From the NCBI GenBank assembly GCA_021432605.1, contig MU271146.1, positions 1,426,001 through 1,490,000 of the forward strand: 64,000 nt of DNA, read 5' to 3'. A model generated the notes under the pieces. That model saw only the letters and a list, made by a program, of their open reading frames with translations, made no database searches and was not told the DNA's origin. Positions 1 through 11,374 of the stretch are shown here, piece after piece (positions within the stretch are counted from its first letter, which is position 1; the number at the start of each line of letters is the position of its first letter). Source of the stretch: Coniochaeta sp. PMI_546 (Eukaryota; Ascomycota; Sordariomycetes; Coniochaetales; Coniochaetaceae). Both the position numbers and the translations under genes were made by a program.

Positions 1-2113
1 TGCTCTAAGACAAGACTCGCAAAACAAGACCAGCAAGCCATTATCGAACACCGCCGAAAACACCGTTTCAGAAGTCCAACCCAGTGAAGAGGAAGTGAGG
101 GCTTCGCAGGAAGAATACGTCCATCAACATGGTTTCCAGAGGAGCGCAAAGGCTAGCAAGGCTGCACATGTCAACCTGAGGGCGCGGTTGTCCAAGGAGG
201 GGAAGGGGAGCGAGGGCAAACCTGGCTTTGCCGAGGTCTGGCGCCTCATCAAGATTGCCCGGCCGGAAGTCCGGTGGCTTGCTATTGCGTTCGTCTTCTT
301 GCTCATCTCGTCCAGCGTCACCATGTCCGTCCCCTTCTCCGTCGGGCGGATCTTGGACGCTTCTACCAAGGAGGACGTCGAGAATGTCAGGTTGTTCGGC
401 CTGACGATGACTCAGTTCTTCGGTGGACTGGCTGTTCTCCTCACACTTGGCGCGTGTGCCAACTTTGGAAGGATCATTCTGCTGCGCATCGTCGGCGAGA
501 GGGTCGTGGCGAGACTACGAACGCAGCTCTATCGCAGGACATATGTCCAGGATGCTGAGTTCTTCGACGCGAACCGTGTCGGAGATCTCATCTCTCGTCT
601 CAACTCAGATACCGTTATTGTTGGCAAGAGCATTACCCAGAACCTATCGGATGGACTTCGTTCACTCGTCAGTGGCGCTGCCGGCTTCGCCGCCATGGCC
701 TGGATCAGTCCGAAGCTCACGTCCATCATCCTTGTCATGTTTCCGCCAATCGCTGTCGGCGCTTTCTTTTACGGCCGCACCATAAGGAACATCAGCCGAC
801 AGATTCAGAAGAACGTCGGTTCTCTGATGAAGATTGCCGAGGAGCGGCTCGGAAATATCAAGACTAGCCAAGCGTTTGCCGGCGAGGTCCAAGAGATTGC
901 GCGGTATAACAAGCAGGTCAAGAAGATCTTTGCCTTGGGCCGCAAAGAGTCTATTATTTCGGCCACATTCTTCGCCTCCACAAGTTGGGCTGGAAACATG
1001 ACTATTCTTGCCATGCTGATGGTCGGCGGAAATTTGGTTCGCAATGGGGCCTTGACTCTTGGAGATCTCACTTCTTTCATGATGTACACTGTCTTTGCAG
1101 GCTCCAGCTTGTTTGGCGTTAGTGGCTTCTACTCGGAGCTCATGAAGGGAGTTGGCGCTGCAAGCCGCTTATTCGAACTTCAGGACAGAAAGCCCACTAT
1201 ACCCGCCACGGTTGGGCTCAAGGTTGTCTCGGCTCAAGGACCGATCAAGTTCTCCAAGGTGTCGTTTGCATATCCGACTCGACCAGCGGTAAATATCTTT
1301 ACCGCTCTCGACTTTGAGATCCCGTCAGGTAGCAATGTCTGCATAGTCGGTCCGTCAGGAGGAGGCAAGTCGACGGTGGCCAGTCTCTTGCTTCGATTCT
1401 ACAATCCAACGGAAGGGACCATCACCATCAACGGCGTTGACATCGCCAAGATGAATGTCAAGTCTCTACGGCGGCGTATTGGCATGGTCGCGCAGGAGCC
1501 CGTTCTGTTTTCGGGCACTGTCGCCGAGAACATCGCTTACGGCAAGCCGCAAGCTAGCAGAGCCGAGATCATCGCCGCTGCTCAGAAGGCAAACTGCGGT
1601 TTCATCAGCGACTTCCCAGAGGGACTCGAGACTCAAGTCGGCGCCCGCGGAGCGCAGCTGTCGGGGGGTCAGAAGCAGCGCATCGCCATTGCAAGGGCCC
1701 TGTTGAAGGACCCTGATATTCTGATCCTGGACGAGGCTACGTCGGCCCTCGACGCCGAGTCCGAGACGCTCGTGAACGCCGCGCTAGCAAATCTCCTGAA
1801 GGGACGCAGCACGACAATCTCGATCGCCCACAGGCTGTCGACTATCAAGCGTTCAGATAAGATCATTGTCCTGTCGAGCGAGGGCACTGTTGCTGAGGTC
1901 GGTAGCTATACCGAGCTGAGTGCGAACAAGGATAGTGCCTTCAGCAAGCTCATGGAGTGGCAGATGAGTGGAGGCGATATTGCGCCGGAGGCTCGTCCGA
2001 ACAATGGCCACTTAACTGAAGACGAAGAAATTGAGGAGGAGCTAGAGGAAATGGAGGAAGCAGAAGCAGAGGAAGAACTGGCCGAGGAGGCCAAGAAGGA
2101 CAAGCGAGACTGA
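1..2113 (+). CDS. MDL1: Mitochondrial ABC half-transporter, MDL1/MDL2 family (5' end outside window)
   Basis: An ABCB-type half-transporter of the mitochondrial inner membrane, a family that in yeast exports peptides from the matrix. The frame is open from base 2 to the stop at 2113. A GTG at 95 is not the likely start, so the true ATG and the targeting peptide lie left of the window. Counting from base 95, a six-helix membrane domain spans about residues 60-350. The nucleotide-binding domain follows, with Walker A GPSGGGKST near 419, signature LSGGQ near 522, Walker B ILILDEA near 542 and the H-loop in SIAHRLST. The protein ends in a strongly acidic Glu-rich tail (about 45 residues). No intron is needed in the visible part. 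MDL1 and MDL2 cannot be separated by eye, so the symbol is provisional. The next gene, HOM3, is on the same strand 1.1 kb downstream. Confidence 0.9.
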   Translation, partial: ALRQDSQNKTSKPLSNTAENTVSEVQPSEEEVRASQEEYVHQHGFQRSAKASKAAHVNLRARLSKEGKGSEGKPGFAEVWRLIKIARPEVRWLAIAFVFLLISSSVTMSVPFSVGRILDASTKEDVENVRLFGLTMTQFFGGLAVLLTLGACANFGRIILLRIVGERVVARLRTQLYRRTYVQDAEFFDANRVGDLISRLNSDTVIVGKSITQNLSDGLRSLVSGAAGFAAMAWISPKLTSIILVMFPPIAVGAFFYGRTIRNISRQIQKNVGSLMKIAEERLGNIKTSQAFAGEVQEIARYNKQVKKIFALGRKESIISATFFASTSWAGNMTILAMLMVGGNLVRNGALTLGDLTSFMMYTVFAGSSLFGVSGFYSELMKGVGAASRLFELQDRKPTIPATVGLKVVSAQGPIKFSKVSFAYPTRPAVNIFTALDFEIPSGSNVCIVGPSGGGKSTVASLLLRFYNPTEGTITINGVDIAKMNVKSLRRRIGMVAQEPVLFSGTVAENIAYGKPQASRAEIIAAAQKANCGFISDFPEGLETQVGARGAQLSGGQKQRIAIARALLKDPDILILDEATSALDAESETLVNAALANLLKGRSTTISIAHRLSTIKRSDKIIVLSSEGTVAEVGSYTELSANKDSAFSKLMEWQMSGGDIAPEARPNNGHLTEDEEIEEELEEMEEAEAEEELAEEAKKDKRD

Positions 2114-3246
2114 GGTGCATGTTAACACATCAAGGGGGTTTGTGGGGGTTTTCCATACAGCATCGCATTGGGAGGGTGCATCGGTGGAAGGGATATCCCA
2201 CCTAGTGTATTCTTTGACTGGTTCTTTCTTGTTTCTTCATTTCTTCGATACACTACTTGACGACAGGAAGTGCCTTCTATGTACAGATAGCGACCAACAG
2301 GAAAAGGGCAACTCAACTCCACTCGTGGATTTCGTGTAGAGAATTATGGGCGATGGTTTGAGACAATGGAGCGGCCAGTAGAATGGCGTTTGCGTCCTGC
2401 GAAAAATAAAAAGGGCATAGTAATACGCACATGCGCGGACTGTCGCGGCTGTCGTGAAATGATCATGCTACGGAGTCATCAACACGAAGAAGTCGAGAAT
2501 CATGTTGCTATACCCCGGGATTTATGTAAATGGAGGCTGCTTGAGCGTGGGGTGAGCAACCATCACCGTCCCAAGCCTTGACCCGAGTCGCAAGTAATTG
2601 GCCGGCAGCAATGCTCCCCACATGTCGTCACCGGTCCGGCCGCCAACGCGCAAGCCGACTGGCCGGCTAGGATGACGATGAATGGATTAGTTGCCCCTGA
2701 AGCTGGAAATGGCCCCACCATGCAAAGTTTGACTCCGATCCAGGCACCTCCATTGAGGAACGGATTCGGTCCAGAGGGCTGTGTGAGTATGAGTCGGTCC
2801 ATTGACTGCGGGACGGAAGGCGGGAGACCTGACTAGATTCCAAGAGAGCTGAAGACTGGCTGGCACGTTACTGACGCGGCCAATAAATCTTACGTGTGTA
2901 CTCTGTTCTTTAACATCGCTTTCGTAATTATCACGTTGTCCATTCGTCAAATCTGTGTCTTCCTTACTCCAACCTATCCGTGGGTGAGCATTTTGAACAC
3001 TTGCATGCCACGTCGCGGTCTCAGTGTCCCATAAATCCGCCATCTCCACACCAACCAGTCTCCTCTACCGGTCCCTGGCAATCCGCCGGTCTGTCAAAGC
3101 ATTGCCATAACGTCAGATTATCGGATCGGCGCATATATCCAAGATCAGATACTAGATACCGCGCTTGAACAGTTCCTATCTGTATACTACGCCATTGGAA
3201 CCGGCAGGAATTTCCTCTCACCAGTCTCATCCATCAAGCGAGGGTG
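2114..3246. other. Intergenic: 3' region of the ABC gene and promoter of HOM3
   Basis: No recognisable gene. The short frames here lack family similarity and start signals. The right half is presumably the HOM3 promoter and leader. A further TGAGTC half-match lies near 2792. Confidence 0.6.
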
Positions 3247-3253
3247 TGAGTCA
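3247..3253 (+). promoter_or_regulatory. TGAGTCA site (Cpc1/Gcn4-type bZIP consensus) just before the HOM3 start
   Basis: A perfect TGAGTCA palindromic core ends 6 bases before the ATG of the aspartate kinase gene. This heptamer is the binding consensus of the general amino-acid control activator (Gcn4 in yeast, CPC1/CpcA in moulds), and HOM3 is a classical target in yeast. The position so near the ATG is unusual: it is probably inside the transcribed leader. Function is inferred from motif and gene identity only, and one heptamer match can be chance. Confidence 0.4.
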
Positions 3254-3259
3254 CTCACG

Positions 3260-5100
3260 ATGGTGAACGAACTGCGGCGGAACGAGAGTCCCAATGGGTG
3301 GATTGTCCAGAAGTTTGGTGGAACGAGTGTAGGGAAATTCCCAGACAAGATTGCCGAAGATATCATACGGTAAGAGAGTCACTTGCCCTGCGGCTACAGA
3401 TGAATTGGTACCTTGCTGACCGTCCGCTCCTATTCTTGCGTGCTCAGGCCATATCTGGATCAGCACAAGATTGTCGTCGTGTGCTCGGCAAGAAGTACGG
3501 GAAAGAAAGTTTCTGGGACGACAAGCCGGTAGGTTGACTGTGGCTCTCCTCCGCCCTCCACCTTCATGGTGAGAAAGTTCTGTTGCTGACGGTACTATCT
3601 CCGCCTTCTAGCTTACTAGAGGTCTTCAGCAGACTGCAAGCCATTGCGGCGGCTACGAGCAATGAAGAGGCGCAGAATGATCTCATTGAGCAAGCCAAGC
3701 GTATCGTCGATGACATTTGCATAGATCATCTCGCTGCTGTTGACTCCTTTATTCGGGATGACAAACTCAGAAAAGTTGTCAGCGCCGACATTGAGTCAGA
3801 GTGTCAGACACTGGTCGAGTATTTGGAAGTAGCCAAACGGTTCAACCTTGAGATCAACTCTAGAGCAAAGGATCGGGTAGTCAGCTTTGGCGAAAAGCTG
3901 AGTTGTAGGTTTATGGCGTGCTTACTGAAAGACCGGGTATGTCTCTTGTGCCGTCCAACCGCAAACACCCCTTGTTTTTGTTCCTCCGTAGCTAACCACA
4001 TCCTAGAATGTCGATGCTGAGTACATTGATCTGTCCGACGCAATACATACGGACAACACCGCACGTCTAGACGCCAACTTCTACAGAGATGCAGCTGCCA
4101 TATTTCGGAATAAGATCCTAGCGTGCGAGTCTCGCGTGCCCGTAATCACTGGATTTTTCGGCAATGTGCCTGGGAGCCTCCTGGACGGTGACATAGGCCG
4201 GGGATACACCGACCTCTGCGCAGCTCTGGTTGCCGTCGGTCTCAAAGCTGAAGAGTTGCAAGTCTGGAAAGAGGTAGACGGCATTTTCACGGCAGACCCG
4301 ACCAAAGTGCCCACGGCACGGCTCATCGCGTCCATCACCCCATCTGAAGCAGCGGAACTGACGTTCTACGGCTCCGAAGTCATCCACCACCTTACCATGG
4401 ATCAGGTCATCAAGGCGGTACCTCCCATCCCCACTCGCATCAAGAACGTCAAAAATCCCCGCGGTGAGGGCACCATCGTCAGGCCAGACCCGGCTCTCGC
4501 CCCCGGGCAACAATTACGGCGCTGTCGCGGCCCGTCAGATCCGTCCCAGCGGAAGAACCCCAAGCGCCCGACGGCGGTGACGATCAAGGATCGCATTTCT
4601 ATCATCAACATTCACTCCAACAAGCGGTCGATCGCGCACGGCTTTTTTGCCCGGGTGTTCTCCATCCTCAACCAACATCGGGTCTCGGTCGACTTGATCT
4701 CTACCAGTGAGGTGCACGTCTCCATGGCTGTGCATACTGGCAACGGAGACCCGAGCAACTTCGACCGCGCGGTCAAGGACCTGGCCGATTGCGGAGACGT
4801 GAGTGTCTTGGACGACATGGCCATCTTGAGTCTCGTCGGTGCCGACATGAAGAATATGATTGGCATTGCGGGCAAGATGTTCTCTACTTTGGGCGAGCAT
4901 CGGGTGAATATCGAGATGATCTCGCAAGGTGAGTCAATTTCCCCCCCCCTGAAACAGATATTTCATGCGGCGCTGGATGCTAATTTTTCTTGCCTCCTGC
5001 AGGTGCAAGCGAGATCAATATCTCGTGTGTCATTGACGCAACTGAGGCTGAGCGGGCCATGAACATATTACATACGAATCTGTTCACCTTTCTGGAATAG
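3260..5100 (+). CDS. HOM3: Aspartate kinase (five exons)
   Basis: Phosphorylates aspartate in the first step to threonine, methionine and isoleucine; cytosolic. Exons 3260-3369, 3448-3528, 3612-3936, 4007-4928 and 5003-5100 total 1536 bases, giving 511 residues. The start opens with an [15 protein letters not shown] block, where K18-F27 is the aspartokinase signature. Other conserved blocks are [44 protein letters not shown] and [13 protein letters not shown]. Two ACT regulatory domains follow: one begins at [12 protein letters not shown], the other at [24 protein letters not shown] and is split by the last intron. They are expected to bind threonine for feedback inhibition. All five junctions restore conserved sequence. 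A TGAGTCA site sits directly before the ATG, consistent with general amino-acid control. Confidence 0.95.
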
Positions 5101-5583
5101 ATAGGAGCTGATGGAGTGCTGGTGAAAGAGGTGCATCTGATGGGGCATATGATTAAAAGATACCTACATAGATTTGCATTTCACTGTCTGCATGTCTGGC
5201 TGGAAATCATGCTATCACTTAAGGTTGTTAGGTTGTCAAAAATAGAAGTGATATACTGTCTGAAGAGTAACCAAGTTATCAACGGCACACTATCCTCAAG
5301 GGGCTCACAACCTCCGTCCTCTGTAAACTCCGGACGCGGTTGCAGTGACGCACGGAAAGTCTGCACTGTCTGTACACTGTGTGGAGCATAGAGTCACTTG
5401 GCGTATAACGATATGTCCCCGCCACAAGGCTAGACCTCGCCGCCTTCAAGCCTCGTCTTCTACCTCGACTACGAACTTGCAAACTGCTCCCAAGTCCCGA
5501 CAAGACGGTCTTAGCTTGCACTTTCTTTCCGTGAGGCTCCTGCAGATTACACGAAATATAGCACAAGCAGAGAACCGGACAAA
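5101..5583. other. Intergenic between HOM3 and KIN17
   Basis: 480 bases holding the 3' region of HOM3 and the promoter of KIN17. I see no gene or repeat in it. Confidence 0.6.
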
Positions 5584-6681
5584 ATGCCGAAGGCGGAAGT
5601 GGGATCAACTAAGTACCTCGCGAATCGCATGAAGTCGCGAGGTCTACAGCGCCTCCGATGGTACTGTCAACTGTGAGTACTTTTTCTTCTCCCTGAACTG
5701 TTTTCGCACTTCATAACGCAGTCCAACTGACTCCCTCGCTTTACCAGCTGTGAGAAGCAATGTCGAGACGAGAACGGATTTAAGATGCACAGTCAGAGCG
5801 AGAGCCACACGCGGAAAGCGCTACAAGCAGGCGAGAATTTCAAGGGCGTGCAAGAAGACTTCTCCAAGGCGTTCTTGCGGGACTTTGTCCAGCTCCTCAA
5901 GACGGGCCATCGCGAAAAGGCTGTGCATGTTAACAAGTTCTACCAGGAGTACATCGCCAACAAGGAGGCCGTGCACATGAACGCTACGAAATGGAACTCT
6001 TTGACCGAGTTCTCGAAGTACTTGGGCCGTGAGGGGATATGTAGGGTAGAGGAGAAAGACGACGGGATCTATATTGCGTGGATTGACGACTCGCCGGAGG
6101 CGCTGAAGAGGAGGGAGGCGCTGAGACGGAAAGAGATGATGGATAAGGGGGATGAAGAGAGGGAGCAGATGCTTCTGCAGGAGCAAATACGGCGGGCAAA
6201 GCGGGACGCTGAGGGACGTGGTGAGGCACTCGTCGAGGAAGATGAGGAAGAGAAGGCGAGACATGAGTTGCTACGGCAGGAGGGCGAGACCATTAAGCTG
6301 TCGTTTGGCCCGAAGACGACGCCGAAAAAGTCGGAGTCTCCTCCGAAGCAAGAATGGGATGCTACGAAGGACGGTACTAAGGACTATTCAACGCCCCAAC
6401 CGAGCAATACGAAGGAAGGTGATTTGCCGGAACAGGAAGAACACAGGGCACCAGAAAGTGTGGCGCAGGCTCCTAAACCGGTGTCGATGAAATTTGGCGT
6501 GAAACCGCAAGCTAAGAATGTTTTCAAGAACGCCTTTGCGGGAGGCTCGAAGAAAATCATGGTCGAGCAGCCGAAGAAGATGAGCGAGGCTGAGAGGATC
6601 ATGAAGGAGGAGATGGAGCGGAAAAGAGGGCGAGATGCCCGTGGCGGCGGGTTTCCTCCGAGCAAGAAGCAAAAGTTTTAG
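5584..6681 (+). CDS. KIN17: KIN17-type zinc-finger DNA/RNA-binding protein (two exons)
   Basis: A nuclear nucleic-acid-binding protein linked in animals and plants to DNA repair, replication and splicing. Exons 5584-5672 and 5748-6681 give 340 residues. The intron splits the zinc finger, and splicing recreates C28-x2-C31-x12-H44-x5-H50. The KIN17 winged-helix domain follows at about 51-160, with the characteristic block HVNKFYQEYI and MNATKW.SLTEFSKYLGREG. Residues 160-215 form a charged coiled coil. A later conserved block, MKFGVK, sits before a basic C-terminus ending in PPSKKQKF, a likely nuclear-localisation signal. Human KIN17 has 393 residues with C-terminal SH3-like/KOW modules; this one stops before them, which I believe is usual for fungi. 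It converges on SPT4. Confidence 0.93.
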
Positions 6682-7004
6682 GGTTCTCTATTGAAGTCAC
6701 AGATAAGGTCATAGCTCGGCGTTCACGGTATCAGGGGTGATCAAGTTGGTCAAGGATTGCTTTTCACAAGATACCACGAGAGAGGGACACGCAAAAGGGG
6801 TTCAGGGGTCATATAGCGGCACACTGCTTTACGAGAGCCAAAGCGATGATTGAATTACAATAATTCGATGCATTTTCCCCCTTGGATATGCCGTTTTGTC
6901 CCCGCTACAAACGAGCTCCATTCCCAACGCCAAGAACTCCCAGCACAACGCCTTAAAGTCAGCAACCCGAGGCCCACTAGACACCTAGCCTAGGGAGCAG
7001 AGTT
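6682..7004. other. Convergent 3' intergenic region, KIN17 and SPT4
   Basis: About 320 bases between two converging stop codons. Nothing beyond presumed 3' untranslated sequence is visible. Confidence 0.6.
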
Positions 7005-7530
7005 CTAGTCTGCTTCCGTGGCGCTGCCATCACGTCTTCAAGGCGAAAAAGGTCTGTGATTAGCCATCGTTTCCAGCTCGTAGGGAACCTGCCCCTAGGG
7101 ACAAAAAAGCATGACTTACGGGACATATTGTATCCTGTACTCTTCCTCGATAGTGGTACGCACATCGTCCGGCAGCTGGCCCGAGACCTTGATAGCATAA
7201 ATGCCTTTGACATAACCGTCTAACCGCTGCCATTTTGCCACCCACGATCGGGTCGGGTTCGCGAGCGAGATGAGACCCTCGAATACTTGGGACGTGCAGC
7301 TCTCTATTTGTTCGGAGGATCCTTGGAGATGAAGGAACTCCTCGCAGTTAGGACATCCTTCTTCGCGGAAGCGCTGCGGATGTTGGAACAAGAAGTTAGC
7401 CAAAGGTTCAGAATCTACACGAGGTACTTCCTAAAACGAGATCGCTTACTGCCGAGGTCATTACTATGGAGCAGACCATGCATGCGCGCAGGTAACGCTG
7501 CTGTCCGGGTGCGACAAAGTTCTCCGACAT
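7005..7530 (-). CDS. SPT4: Transcription elongation factor SPT4 (three exons)
   Basis: The small subunit of the Spt4-Spt5 (DSIF) elongation complex, which clamps RNA polymerase II. On the minus strand the exons are 7530-7450, 7373-7120 and 7035-7005, totalling 366 bases and 121 residues, the normal family length. The four-cysteine zinc ribbon is complete: C17-x2-C20 in the first exon and C34-P-N-C37 at the start of the second. Conserved blocks [26 protein letters not shown] and [22 protein letters not shown] are all present. The third exon has only 31 coding bases; it was chosen over two nearer AG sites because it yields the family ending YVPRDGSA. Its start lies 596 bases from that of GAL83, with which it diverges. 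Confidence 0.93.
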
Positions 7531-8126
7531 GGTCCGTATATGCTCGCTGTATCTTGTAGTATGGCGTCTGTATCTGGCCGAGTTGCAAGGTTAGAAACTC
7601 AAAGATGAGGTTCTGGCAAGGCTGAAATCTCTGAGGAGGTGATGAGGCTGAGAGTTCAAAAGTTGGGGGGCACTTTCAGTTGCGTGCGCTACCGCAGTCA
7701 TAAGTGTGGGTGTGCTGCCGGAGGGATGGCACAGACCATGCTGAGCTCGAACCTTGGAAGTACCATGGAAGTACCTTGGTCGGTATCTTTGGGCTGCACG
7801 GTACCACAGTGTGTAACCCAAATTGAACGTCCCTGAATGGATTTGCTTTGAACTTCCCGTCGCTGCTTATCGGAGAGATGTAACCATCACCGCAGCCATC
7901 TTATCAATGTTCCGTCCTCTCAACTTTCCATTTTCTCCGTCCATTATCATCACTCTCCGCAAGTAATTAGCTTCGCATACCTACCTATAGGCAGATGCGG
8001 CCCCCCCGCCTCCAAATCCGCGCAGTATCCTGTCCAGCTGACTGCAACATGCTCTGCTAAACCTCCACTGTAACACATTCACCACCACCCTATCAATTGT
8101 CCTGCGTTGTCGACACACCTGCGAAA
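7531..8126. promoter_or_regulatory. Divergent promoter region, SPT4 / GAL83
   Basis: 596 bases between two divergently read start codons. The right part (about 7885-7965) is pyrimidine-rich on the plus strand, typical of a fungal core promoter and leader. No coding signal is seen. Confidence 0.55.
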
Positions 8127-9735
8127 ATGGGTAACAACCCCTCCTCCAACTCGAAGCCCGCATCACCAGCACCACATCACAGCTTGAGCATACAGCACCG
8201 CAACCACCAACGTGATGGTGATCGTGAGCATTATGACTCGTCCCCGCGCGCTGTTCCTGTGAAGCGTGAGGTCAAGCACCCGATTCCCGTGTCCCACCAG
8301 CGAACTGCTGCCCCGCCAGAACCCTCGCTTGCTCAGGCACAAGGCACCACTGCCAACAACTCCGCAAATACCAACAATCATAACTACAACTCTCGGCCAA
8401 AGAGCCTCCAACCACGGCCACTCAACAACAGCTCGTCAGCCCAGCCCAGCCCGGCTGGTTCCTTGCCTTCGCCGGCCACGAAACCCATTGACACCAAGCC
8501 GCGGCTGGACACCCGTACAGGGAAGAACGAGCATGAGCCTGCGAAGCCAGTAGCTGTTCCCAGTTCACACAACTCTCCTCCGTCAGACCTGCGGTCTCCT
8601 TACTCCGATACTGGCATCGAATCCGCCACGATGCCTCAAAGCAGTGTCCAAGACATGTCGTACCTGACTAGGCCGCCACGGCTACCGCTTCCTATAGACC
8701 AGGAGATTCACACCCCGGGCTCGCCTATCATCGCACCCGCCGATCTGGGGGAGCCAGTTGATCCGGTGGACGACCTTGGCGATCTGGACGCCGACGGTCA
8801 AAGTCTACCGAGGCGGTCTTCGGGCTTGAGCTCGGCTAGTGACATTGATAAGGACGATGACATAGAGGAGCTGCGAGTCCATAGGAACCGGCCGACAGTT
8901 CCTCTCACGCTGGAGTGGCGTCAGGGCGGAAACAAAGTCTACGTTACTGGTACCATCTTCCAATGGAACCGAAAGACGAAAATGATGCCCATGTGAGTCT
9001 CGCTCCGTTTTCTTCGCATGTTGCTGTTCGAGGCTCCGTCTACGCCAGTGCTGACAAGAAATGATGATGATTAGAGAGGGGCAGCCAGGCTGCTTTACCG
9101 TCACTTGCAAGGTCCTACCGGGAACGCACCATATCCGCTTCCTGGTGGACGGCCAGATGTTGACTTCGCCAGATCTTCCTACCACTGTTGATTATGGTAA
9201 CAACTTGGTCAACTACATCGAGATCTCCATAGACGATTCTAAAGAGACTGGCGGCAAGGACGGTCAACAAGCGACATCAGCTAAGCCGTCTCCTTTGATC
9301 GAAGGCCAAGAGAAGCCCCATAGAGAACGTCAAGTGGCATCATTGGATCAGTTCTCTTCTGAGATACCGAAATATTTGAAGGATTTCGACGAAGCCGAAG
9401 ACACTCCGCTATACAACAATGCGCTGGCCGCAATCCAGAAGCTCCCCAGTCCTCCTAGCCTTCCTGGTTTCCTCGGCAAACCAATCTTGAATGCCGCTAC
9501 CCTGATCAAGGATGACAGTAGTGTACTCGTCAACCCGAACCATACTGTCCTCAACCACCTTGCCACTAGCAGCATAAAAGATAACGTTCTCGCTGTCTCA
9601 GCAACGACGAGATACAAGGACAAGGTACGTCTAATATCATAGCCTGACATGATGTTCCTTCGCAGGGTCCCGCTAACATTGTCGACCTCGTAGTATGTCA
9701 CAACTATTATATACAAGCCCACGGATGCCACATAA
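8127..9735 (+). CDS. GAL83: AMPK/SNF1 complex beta subunit (three exons)
   Basis: Scaffold beta subunit of the SNF1/AMP-activated kinase, which controls carbon derepression and energy stress. Exons 8127-8992, 9075-9624 and 9694-9735 give 485 residues. I chose the ATG at 8127 because it gives MGNNPSS, a good N-myristoylation signal also found in this family; an in-frame TTG at 8097 is rejected. Residues 1-260 are low-complexity, Pro/Ser/Asn-rich and probably disordered. A glycogen-binding CBM48 domain spans about 268-350 (LEWRQGGNKVYVTGTI.QW to SPDLPTTVDYGNNLVNYIEI), crossed by the first intron. The C-terminal ASC domain starts near DQFSSEIPKYL, continues through NPNHTVLNHLATSSIK, and ends in the last exon with YVTTIIYKP. 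All key family blocks are intact. Confidence 0.95.
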
Positions 9736-10288
9736 CTGGTGGCAACGCCAGTGAACCGTATAACCTAGCTGTTGAATCCCAAGGCTGGACATGGGCGGAG
9801 GCGGACCACCTGTGGGACTCAAACAGTTCTGCGGAGCTCCAAGGCTCCATGCGATCTGCTCTAATGGACATCGGGCCCTTCGATCGTGAGGGCCTCACTG
9901 GTGGCGATGAAGCTGAGGGCTGTCGTTCGTGGCGCCCCAAGACTTGCAGATGACGGCGGTCCCTTCTACTGGGGTCTGAAGGGTCTCTTGAAGCTAAGCT
10001 CTCCAAGGTACGAATGGAAGACTGTAGCGAGCCTGATGAACCTGATCACACAAAGGATTTGTGAAGGTCCACCTTTTTCTGCCTTGCCGTCTTTTTCGGC
10101 ATTGTGTTTTCAGGGGCGTCCGGGTGTCTCCACGGATCCCATTCAAAAGACGAGTTATATTGGCTTGTGATGCCGCCTGGGAACTGGAAGCGTCCAAAGG
10201 CAACATCGTAGACGACAAGCAAGCACACACCGCGAGTCGACACGTTTTGTGAATCGGGGTATCATTATTATTAGAAGACAGAATAGAG
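9736..10288. other. Convergent 3' intergenic region, GAL83 and KAE1
   Basis: About 550 bases between converging genes. The short frames here look random and nothing else is recognised. Confidence 0.6.
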
Positions 10289-11374
10289 TTAGTCCCTCCA
10301 TTTGACAAAGACTTCATCGGTTCGATATCTTTGTGTGCATGTGCTGTCCTCGAGTGGTGTCCGGAAGCCGGTTTCGTACGCCAGCAGACCAGCGTGAGCA
10401 ATCATGATTCCGTTGTCAATGCAGAAACGCTCGTCAGTCGCGTATACGCTGCCGCCCCTGTCCCGGGCCATACAACCCATCATCTCCTGTAGCCGCTCGT
10501 TTGATCCCACGCCGCCGACGATCAAGACCTGGCTGCTGCCGACGTGGGCCATGGCTCGCTCCGTTATTTCGACCAACATAGCATACACTGTCTCCTGCAA
10601 GCTGAAGCACAGGTCCTCCGGGCCAAACTTTTCCCCCTCCTCCTCGTTGCTGCTCGCCTTCCTCCCTGTCGAACCAAACATTTGGGACGCCAACTCGTCT
10701 GCCTTGGCGAGGATACCACTGAACGAGCAATCCATCCCTTTGACGGCATACGGCAAGTCCAACAGTATGCTCCCCCCCTTTTTGGCAAGTTGCTCGATAT
10801 TATACCCCGGCGCCGGGTCGTTACTGATCTTGAGCGTCCGCGCAAACCGGTCGAGACAGTTGCCGACGGCTATATCGAGCGTCTCGCCAAAGATGCGGTA
10901 GCGCTGCTCCGCGTAGGCGATGACCTGCGTATTCCCTCCCGACACGTACAGCACCACCGGGTTCTCGGCGCCCGTGACGGTCCGTCCCATCTCAATGTGT
11001 CCGACGCAGTGGTTCACACCGACGAGCGGCTTCCCGCCCCATAGAAGCGAGAGCGTGCGGGCTGCTATGGCGACGGACGTGAGGGGGGCGCCCATGCCGG
11101 GCCCGCGGGTGAAGCAGATGCAGTCTATCTCTGCCGGTGCGACGCCCGCTTCAGCCAGGGCCTTGAGGGCGACGCGGACGAAGCAGGCGCGGTGGTGCCG
11201 TGCTGTGTCCTTGGGCAGGAAGCCGGTTCCTGGCGGAGAGACGAAGGTGTCGCGAATGTTGGAGAGGACGGTCGCGGCTCCAGTTGTGCGGTCGTGGGCT
11301 ATGACGCCTATGCCGAGCTTGTTGGCTGAGCCTTCACAGCCGAGGGCTATGAGGCGGTTGTGCTTGTCTGGCAT
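10289..11374 (-). CDS. KAE1: tRNA N6-threonylcarbamoyladenosine synthase subunit Kae1 (KEOPS/EKC)
   Basis: Catalytic ASKHA-fold subunit of KEOPS/EKC. It transfers the threonylcarbamoyl group to A37 of ANN-reading tRNAs; KEOPS is also tied to telomere upkeep. A single exon of 361 residues begins with ATG at 11374, close to the family's usual 335-390. Visible signatures: N-terminal [15 protein letters not shown], the TPPGTGFLP-like block near residue 50, [12 protein letters not shown], the metal-binding histidines of [12 protein letters not shown], the nucleotide-binding [12 protein letters not shown], the [12 protein letters not shown] block, and a late [10 protein letters not shown] motif supplying the conserved Asp. 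No mitochondrial presequence is visible, so this is the cytosolic/nuclear Kae1 and not Qri7. The insertion at about 225-250 ([12 protein letters not shown]) is acidic and fungal-like. Confidence 0.96.
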   Translation of the reverse strand: MPDKHNRLIALGCEGSANKLGIGVIAHDRTTGAATVLSNIRDTFVSPPGTGFLPKDTARHHRACFVRVALKALAEAGVAPAEIDCICFTRGPGMGAPLTSVAIAARTLSLLWGGKPLVGVNHCVGHIEMGRTVTGAENPVVLYVSGGNTQVIAYAEQRYRIFGETLDIAVGNCLDRFARTLKISNDPAPGYNIEQLAKKGGSILLDLPYAVKGMDCSFSGILAKADELASQMFGSTGRKASSNEEEGEKFGPEDLCFSLQETVYAMLVEITERAMAHVGSSQVLIVGGVGSNERLQEMMGCMARDRGGSVYATDERFCIDNGIMIAHAGLLAYETGFRTPLEDSTCTQRYRTDEVFVKWRD

